Origin: an uncultured Flavobacteriaceae bacterium
Lineage (GTDB): Bacteria > Bacteroidota > Bacteroidia > Flavobacteriales > Flavobacteriaceae
Assembly (NCBI GenBank): GCA_947500445.1
Contig: CANMSB010000014.1
Location: 47,569-111,568, forward strand
Length of the DNA stretch: 64,000 nt
Direction of reading: 5' to 3'
Under the pieces are notes generated by a model. The model was not told the DNA's origin. It ran no database searches and saw only the letters and a list, made by a program, of their open reading frames with translations. The position numbers and the translations under genes were made by a program. Positions 58,760 through 64,000 of the stretch are shown in pieces; positions within the stretch are counted from its first letter, which is position 1, and the number at the start of each line of letters is the position of its first letter.

Positions 58760-59380
58760 TTGAATACAGACCGCTGTGCTGAAAGAAAAAGGACCATGGA
58801 CAAGTTCAAGTGTCAAGTTCAAGCTCAAATTCAAAGACAAATTCAAATACAAACATCAAATTCAAACGTTGTCACTTTATACTTTTTACTCATTACTCAC
58901 CACGCCAACTGGCGGCGGCAACTGAAAACTACTTATTGCTAATTGGTTATTGTTCATTGAATAAAGACCGCTTTGCTGAAAGAACAAGGAACAAAGACTA
59001 AAAAAAGTTCAAGTGCAAGTCTCAAGTTCAAATTCAAACATCAAATTCAAACGTTGTCACTTTATACTTTTTACTCACCACTAATTACTGCAAACTACTC
59101 ATTGTTAATTGCTAATTGTTCATTGTCCATTGCATAAAGACCCGCTGCGCTGAAAGAACAAAGACCATAGACAAGTTCAAGTGTCAAGTTCAAGTGTCAA
59201 GTTCAAGTGTCAAGTTCAAATACAAATACAAATTCAAACATCAAATTCAAACGTCGTCACTACATACTTTTTACTCATTACCGACCACGCCAACTGGCGG
59301 CTGGCAACTACAACTGAAAACTACTCATTGCTAATTGCTAATTGTTCATTGTCCATTGAATAAAGACCGCTGCGCTACAG
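58760..59380. repeat. Imperfect long tandem repeat, about 3.1 units
   Basis: Units start with TTGAATAAAGACCGC at 58760, 58957, 59130 and 59356 and measure about 197, 173 and 226 bp. Each holds a variable run of a 13-bp motif AAGTTCAAGTGTC, an AAATTCAAAC stretch, and then GTCACTTTATACTTTTTACT and ACTGAAAACTAC. Length differences arise largely from the 13-mer count. No protein or CRISPR structure fits. Confidence 0.8.
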
Positions 59381-59397
59381 GAATAGCAGTTCGTTCT

Positions 59398-60072
59398 TTA
59401 ATATCCAAGTAGTAAAAGAGGGTCCGGACAATTTTCGGCGTACTTTTCGACCTCACTTTCATTGCACACCCCGGGATAGTCGCCCTTGGCATCCTCAAGG
59501 TCCATTATAACCTGAAAATGGAGGTGTGGGGCATAATTAACATTGACTTCAGAAGTTCCCAAAGTTCCCAACAGCTGCCCCTTTTTAAAACGCTGCCCTA
59601 TTGTTAGTCCCTTTAGCGAAGCACGGGATAAATGGCCATAAAGGGTATGAAAGGAATATTGCATTGTCCGGTGTTCCAAAATAATGGTCGGACCGTAATC
59701 GCCTTTTGCCCAATTATCCTGAAAGCTATGTACCCTACCATCGAAAGGTGCCAATACCTTGGTACCAGCTTTGCACCAAAAATCGACACCCAAATGCACA
59801 TCCCTTATTTTGTCGGTCGAAAACGTGGCCTTGTCGCGATACAAATCACGTTTTTCTAGGTAGCCACCATAGGCCACTGTTCCATTTTTCGCTTTAAGAA
59901 ACGACATAATATAGGTTTCGCAAGCGACAGGATCGGTAATGTCGACCGATTTCAAATCCGTATTGTGAACCGATAAGTTTATAGGAATATATTGGGCCAA
60001 TGGTATTTCGGCATCCAAAATAGGAGTGGGAATTGTAGTAATTACCTTTGCTAAATTTGCTATGGTTTGCAT
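59398..60072 (-). CDS. M23-family metallopeptidase-like protein
   Basis: A 224-residue protein. The lysostaphin-type zinc site is present: H-x3-D (VHLGVDFW), the strand WAKGDYGPTIILEH, HTLYGHLS and H-x-H (HLHFQV). Such enzymes cut peptidoglycan cross-bridges, but no signal peptide is seen in the predicted N-terminus, so export or even substrate is uncertain. ATG 60072 is chosen over TTG 60081. It lies next to the tandem repeats. Confidence 0.8.
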   Translation of the reverse strand: MQTIANLAKVITTIPTPILDAEIPLAQYIPINLSVHNTDLKSVDITDPVACETYIMSFLKAKNGTVAYGGYLEKRDLYRDKATFSTDKIRDVHLGVDFWCKAGTKVLAPFDGRVHSFQDNWAKGDYGPTIILEHRTMQYSFHTLYGHLSRASLKGLTIGQRFKKGQLLGTLGTSEVNVNYAPHLHFQVIMDLEDAKGDYPGVCNESEVEKYAENCPDPLLLLGY

Positions 60073-60208
60073 GGCCAGCAAAGTTCTGCATTAAATTAAA
60101 AAACACCTAGCCTGTATCTGAGAAATCGGCAATTCCTTTAACATTTTTTAACCCGCTATGATGTAAGTAGTTCGTACATTGAACAACAAAGCAGTAAAAT
60201 AATATCAA

Positions 60209-60907
60209 ATGAGACCAAAGCATCTATTACTATTGTTTTTTGTTTCCCTAATCGGAACCAGTTGCCAATCACACGGAAAAGAAAACAAGAAAGCCGTTAT
60301 AGCCGGTTCGGAACCACAACCGATAGTTGTAGGGGCGGACATGGCCCAACAGGATTTGGAATCGTATGAAACGGCTTATTTTGCAAGCGGCTGTTTTTGG
60401 TGCGTGGAAGCCATATTCGAAAGCGTAAAGGGCGTTCAAGAAGTGATCTCCGGTTATTCGGGAGGAACAGAGGAAAATCCCACCTACGAGCAAGTGGGAA
60501 GAGGGTTGACCAGCCATGCGGAAGCGGTAAAGGTCTACTACGATCCTGAAGTTATCTCTTTTACGGCCTTGGTCCAGGTTTTCTTTGGGTCGCATGACCC
60601 CACTACCCTTAACCGACAGGGACCGGACCGTGGACCACAGTATCGGTCCGTGGCGTTTTACAAGGACGAGAACGAGCGCAAAATAATTGCCGCTTACATT
60701 GCGGCACTACAGGAGCAAAATGTGTATCAGGGAGAACCGATTACCACTGAGATCATCGCTTTTGAAAAATTCTATGATGCCGAGGACTATCATCAAGATT
60801 ACGAGAAGAAACATCCGAAGAATTCATACATTACCAACGTTTCTATCCCAAGGTTAAACCGTTTTAAAAAGAACTTTCCCGATTATTTAAAGGAACAAGG
60901 ACACTAG
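60209..60907 (+). CDS. msrA: Peptide methionine sulfoxide reductase MsrA, lipoprotein
   Basis: A 232-residue exported enzyme that repairs oxidised methionine (S form). The catalytic site is GCFWCVEAIF; GYSGGTEENPTYEQVG and EAVKVYYDP are typical. A lipoprotein leader ending GTSC places it in the periplasm. The C-terminal region SFEDYHQDY-like EDYHQDYEKKHP is the usual MsrA end. Single gene. Confidence 0.94.
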   Translation: MRPKHLLLLFFVSLIGTSCQSHGKENKKAVIAGSEPQPIVVGADMAQQDLESYETAYFASGCFWCVEAIFESVKGVQEVISGYSGGTEENPTYEQVGRGLTSHAEAVKVYYDPEVISFTALVQVFFGSHDPTTLNRQGPDRGPQYRSVAFYKDENERKIIAAYIAALQEQNVYQGEPITTEIIAFEKFYDAEDYHQDYEKKHPKNSYITNVSIPRLNRFKKNFPDYLKEQGH

Positions 60908-61000
60908 AACTTTAGCGTATATTTTACGGTAATGTGACCTTCCCTGGCCTGTTTTCAGACGATGCGCTTGTGTTTTATCTTTAACCGATAAAACGTTCGA

Positions 61001-62383
61001 ATGAGAAACTATCAATTTTCCATAAAGCTATTCGTAGTCTTTTTTCTAATGGCGATTGTTTTATGTGGATGTCAACAAAAGCAGACCGAAGCCGATATCC
61101 CTTGGGTTTCCTTGTTTGACGGAAACACCTTTAACGGCTGGAACCAAAAAGGAGGAAAGGCCGATTACACCATTAGGGACGGAACTATAGTGGGAACTAC
61201 GGTATGGGATACCCCAAACTCTTTTCTAACCACGGATAGCTTATTCGATAATTTTATTTTGGAGTTTGAATTTTTGGTCGACCCTGCGATGAACTCCGGG
61301 CTGCAGATCAGGAGCAATAGCGTTCCTAGCTATCGACATGGGAATGTTTACGGCTATCAAATAGAAATTGACCCTTCGGATAGAGCCTGGAGCGGAGGAA
61401 TCTACGATCAATCAAGACGTGGTTGGCTGTGCCCGTTGACCCAAAACCCGAAAGCGAGAAAAGCGTTCAAGCAAAACCAATGGAACCACTACCGAATAGA
61501 AGCCATTGGGGACACCATAAAAACATGGATAAACACTATTCCCGCCGCTCATTTGATAGACGATGTTACCAACAGGGGTTTTGTTGCCCTGCAGGTGCAT
61601 GAAATTTATGAGAAAAAAAATGAAGGAGCTGAAATCATTTGGCGAAACCTTCGCATTCTCACCGAAAATATTTCAGAATACACCCGAAAAAGCGAGCTTC
61701 CACCAATTGTCACAAAAAATACGCTCACGGCCGCCGAAATAAAAGAAGGTGGTTGGAAAATGTTATGGGACGGCCAAAGTACAAAAGGATGGAAAGGAGT
61801 GCATTCGGACACTTTCCCAAGTAATCGTTGGCAAATAAAAAATGGAGCTTTATCAGCTCAAACCCAGAATAATAACAAAACAAAACGGGGAAACGATATC
61901 ATGACCAAAGAAACCTTTGGTGATTTTGAGCTGAAATTGGACTTTAAAATTATACAAAAAAGCAAATCGGATATCATAAGCCATACGGCAGCGGAACTGG
62001 AGAAAACCAAAGACATAGTATTAGGCTTGACGTATCAAATCGATGAAAACATACATCTTACCGCTAACAAAAATGAAAAACGACGTTACAATGATACCAG
62101 CGCTTCCCTTGTAGAAATGATCATTCTTGACTCCAAAAAATCGGTTGCAGTAGTCGGGGAATGGAATACCGTCCAAATAAAACACCATAAGGGACAAATA
62201 GAACACTGGTTGAATGGAACAAGGGTACTTTCTCAGGAATTAAAAAGTGAAGGACTTCGCCAAACATCAATGCAAAATCGAGATCAAAAAAGATTTGATT
62301 TTTTGCGTATCGACAAAGGACATATCGTACTTAATAACGATAGCGGTGCAATTTCTTTTAGAAACATAAAAATGAAACAATAG
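61001..62383 (+). CDS. Lipoprotein with two DUF1080 (3-keto-disaccharide hydrolase-like) domains
   Basis: A 460-residue lipoprotein (leader MAIVLCGC). The first DUF1080 beta-sandwich spans about 33-210 (WVSLFDGNTFNGWNQKGG, IVGTTVWDTPNSFLTT, NSGLQIRS, FVALQVHE); the second about 245-458 (WKMLWDGQSTKGWKG, FGDFELKLDFKI, GAISFRNIKM). The domain hydrolyses 3-keto-glycosides in sugar catabolism. The second copy lacks the usual SGLQ region and may not be catalytic. Upstream of the oxidoreductase on the same strand. Confidence 0.82.
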   Translation: MRNYQFSIKLFVVFFLMAIVLCGCQQKQTEADIPWVSLFDGNTFNGWNQKGGKADYTIRDGTIVGTTVWDTPNSFLTTDSLFDNFILEFEFLVDPAMNSGLQIRSNSVPSYRHGNVYGYQIEIDPSDRAWSGGIYDQSRRGWLCPLTQNPKARKAFKQNQWNHYRIEAIGDTIKTWINTIPAAHLIDDVTNRGFVALQVHEIYEKKNEGAEIIWRNLRILTENISEYTRKSELPPIVTKNTLTAAEIKEGGWKMLWDGQSTKGWKGVHSDTFPSNRWQIKNGALSAQTQNNNKTKRGNDIMTKETFGDFELKLDFKIIQKSKSDIISHTAAELEKTKDIVLGLTYQIDENIHLTANKNEKRRYNDTSASLVEMIILDSKKSVAVVGEWNTVQIKHHKGQIEHWLNGTRVLSQELKSEGLRQTSMQNRDQKRFDFLRIDKGHIVLNNDSGAISFRNIKMKQ

Positions 62384-62608
62384 ATCTGAGAAGTGCTTGA
62401 ATTTTAAGAACCGTATTATACGAGAGAACGCAAAAAATAAGAATTTCAAGGCAACGACATCGAGTTTTAAAGAAATTATAAAGAATTAAAGGAATGCGCT
62501 TAAATAGTATCGATCAGTACTTTAAATACCTATCAAAGCTTGGAATAAATAATTATAATGTATTTTTCAGTTCAAAATCCACACCTAATTGCTTTAGCCG
62601 AAAGTAAC

Positions 62609-63805
62609 ATGAAACGTAGAGAATTTGTAAAGAAGGGAAGTTTGGCATCTTTTGCCATAGGAAGCACTAGTGTCGCTTTGGCGAAAACGTTTGTCAAAAG
62701 CCCGAACGACGCCATTCGATTGGGAATTATAGGGACAGGTTCACGAGGTGGCGGCCTAATACCCCTCATCAATGAAGTACCGGGCATAACCGTTACCGCC
62801 TGTAGCGATATACTCCCTTTTCGACTTGAGGATGGTCTTAAAAAAGTAGCGGGACAAAAAGCGAAAGCCTTTAAGGATTATCGAAAGCTTCTGGAAGATA
62901 CCGATGTGGATGCGGTACTGATCGCAACACCCCTAAGCACCCATTCCAAAATAGCCATGGACGCCCTTGATGCGGGCAAACATGTGTATTGCGAAAAAAC
63001 AATGGCGAAAGGTTATAGAGGTACCCAAGAATTGGTTACAAAAGCGATGCAGTCCAAGAGTATCTTTCAAACGGGACACCAATACCACAGTTCTCGTCTG
63101 TATACGCATGTGGTGGATCTGATAAAGCACGGCAAGGTAGGCAACATTATCGCCTTCGAATGCCAATGGAACAGAAATAACGACTGGCGCCGTCCTGTTC
63201 CGGAACCCGAGTTGGAAAGGTTGATCAATTGGCGGATGTACAAAGAATTTTCTGGAGGTCTGGTAGGCGAGCTGTGCTCCCATCAAATCGATTTTGTAAA
63301 CTGGGTAACCGATTCGGTCCCCCTTCGGGTAATGGGAAGCGGTGGAATCGACTACTGGAAAGACGGAAGGGAAACCTACGACAATATTCATTTGCTTTAC
63401 GACTACCCAAAAGGCATCAAAGCAAAGTTTACCTGTATTACCAGTAATGCCCTGAACCGCTATCAAATAAAGGTCCAAGGAGATAAGGGAACGATCATAT
63501 TGGATTACTTAAAAGCTTGGTTTTACCCGGAGGGTAGTTATGACAAAAAAATCGGAGAAGTGGATGGTGTGGCCGGAGCAACAGTTTCTTGGGACGAGGG
63601 AAAAGGCATACCGATCGAAGTAAGCCATGCCGACCCTAGCAAACAGGCCATTTTGGATTTCAAATCAAGCATTCTCTCCAACAGTAGACCGAGTTCCGAT
63701 ATCGAATCCGGTGCAAAAGTCGCCATCGCCGTTCAAATGGGGCTCGACGCCATGTATAAAAACGAAATTGTTGGTTGGAACGATTCGGTGCTAGAACAAA
63801 GATAA
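62609..63805 (+). CDS. Tat-exported Gfo/Idh/MocA oxidoreductase
   Basis: A 398-residue NAD(P)-dependent sugar oxidoreductase. The N-terminus MKRREFVKKGSLASFAIG is a twin-arginine signal. The Rossmann fold begins IRLGIIGTGSRGGGLIPL, and CEKTMAKG is the conserved EKP-type loop with the catalytic lysine variant EK-TMAK. The C-terminal domain (NWRMYKEFSGGLVGELCSHQID) completes the fold. Together with DUF1080 it fits oxidation at C3 and cleavage of glycosides. ATG 62609 begins the signal; the frame extends upstream to 62558. Confidence 0.88.
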   Translation: MKRREFVKKGSLASFAIGSTSVALAKTFVKSPNDAIRLGIIGTGSRGGGLIPLINEVPGITVTACSDILPFRLEDGLKKVAGQKAKAFKDYRKLLEDTDVDAVLIATPLSTHSKIAMDALDAGKHVYCEKTMAKGYRGTQELVTKAMQSKSIFQTGHQYHSSRLYTHVVDLIKHGKVGNIIAFECQWNRNNDWRRPVPEPELERLINWRMYKEFSGGLVGELCSHQIDFVNWVTDSVPLRVMGSGGIDYWKDGRETYDNIHLLYDYPKGIKAKFTCITSNALNRYQIKVQGDKGTIILDYLKAWFYPEGSYDKKIGEVDGVAGATVSWDEGKGIPIEVSHADPSKQAILDFKSSILSNSRPSSDIESGAKVAIAVQMGLDAMYKNEIVGWNDSVLEQR

Positions 63806-63952
63806 AACCTTAAGGTAACGCTATGATACGGTTTCGAAAAATGTTTGGTTGCGGAGGGGTTATACTAGAAGCTAAAATGCTATCCTCCCAAAATTAGAAG
63901 TAGTACCATTTCTACCTGAAAAAAGGACTATCTCATAAAGTGTGTAAGTAGC

Positions 63953-63988
63953 AAAATAGCGGGGGCATGCCCCCGCTATTTTTTTTAA
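63953..63988. terminator. Strong hairpin terminator near the window end
   Basis: AAAATAGCGGGGGCAT forms a near-perfect palindrome with GCCCCCGCTATTTT and ends in a T run. It lies about 150 bp after the oxidoreductase stop. Confidence 0.85.
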
Positions 63989-64000
63989 CTTTAAATATTT

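Noticed and set aside
58760..59380. Possible CRISPR array
   Set aside because: Units are 170-226 bp, imperfect and variable, without short direct repeats separated by unique spacers and without cas genes.
63902..63917. TACCATTTCTACCTGA as another MITE-type end
   Set aside because: Only the first nine bases match the terminal repeat, too short to call.

Overview
The window looks like a chromosomal segment of a marine member of the Flavobacteriaceae (Bacteroidota). The signs are a flavobacterial carotenoid cluster, a giant secreted protein with a type IX secretion C-terminal tail, -7 promoter boxes of the TAnnTTTG type, almost no Shine-Dalgarno sites, a mitochondrial-type aconitase, a long SecA and a DUF4105/Lnb-type protein. 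Most of it is ordinary core genome, broken by a few accessory or decaying patches.

Layout. 0-7 kb: tRNA-Leu(GAG), then a one-direction operon of a CarH-like MerR/B12-binding regulator and crtI, crtB, crtZ, a crtD-like desaturase and a cruF-like hydratase, meeting a convergent crtA-like oxygenase. 7-10 kb: a TlpA-like protein with an altered active site, and aconitase. 10-16.5 kb: a 2028-residue modular secreted protein with five related N-terminal modules, a beta-helix, two CBM9-like domains and a T9SS tail. 16.6-20.7 kb: methyltransferase, MoxR ATPase and two SurA-like periplasmic foldases, all on the minus strand. 20.8-29.3 kb: small conserved genes, a serine hydrolase lipoprotein, RluF, a membrane-anchored AraC regulator, lipoproteins, and a two-gene module of a YbjN-like protein and a zinc-ribbon trypsin-like protease. 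29.4-45 kb: housekeeping genes (recQ, kdsD, tatC, lptB, pssA, an Lnb-like gene, uup, a PduO-type adenosyltransferase, secA). 45-53.5 kb: an unstable patch with two paralogous histidine kinases, an endonuclease V pseudogene with two in-frame stops, an AraC gene split by a MITE-like element, and a metallo-beta-lactamase-fold pseudogene. 53.5-64 kb: ybbP/ybbA-like ABC transporter and tesA, a long tandem-repeat block, an M23 peptidase, msrA, and an exported DUF1080/Gfo-Idh-MocA pair suited to 3-keto-sugar metabolism.

How parts may work together. The regulator at the head of the crt operon keeps both cobalamin-contact motifs of CarH photoreceptors, and a cobalamin adenosyltransferase that could make its chromophore lies 39 kb away, so light-controlled pigment synthesis is the simplest reading. 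TatC is encoded here, and the Gfo/Idh/MocA oxidoreductase carries a twin-arginine signal. SecA, SurA-like proteins, LptB and the Lnb-like protein belong to envelope biogenesis.

The most unusual observations are: (1) a 157-bp inverted-repeat element present twice, one copy splitting an araC gene so that removing 159 bp restores the frame; (2) a family of two tiny secreted proteins with a strongly conserved basic C-terminus, each preceded by the same 32-bp upstream element; (3) the YbjN-like/zinc-ribbon protease module; (4) a second dispersed repeat with a long inverted structure and a block of imperfect tandem repeats. All calls come from reading the sequence; no database search was possible.
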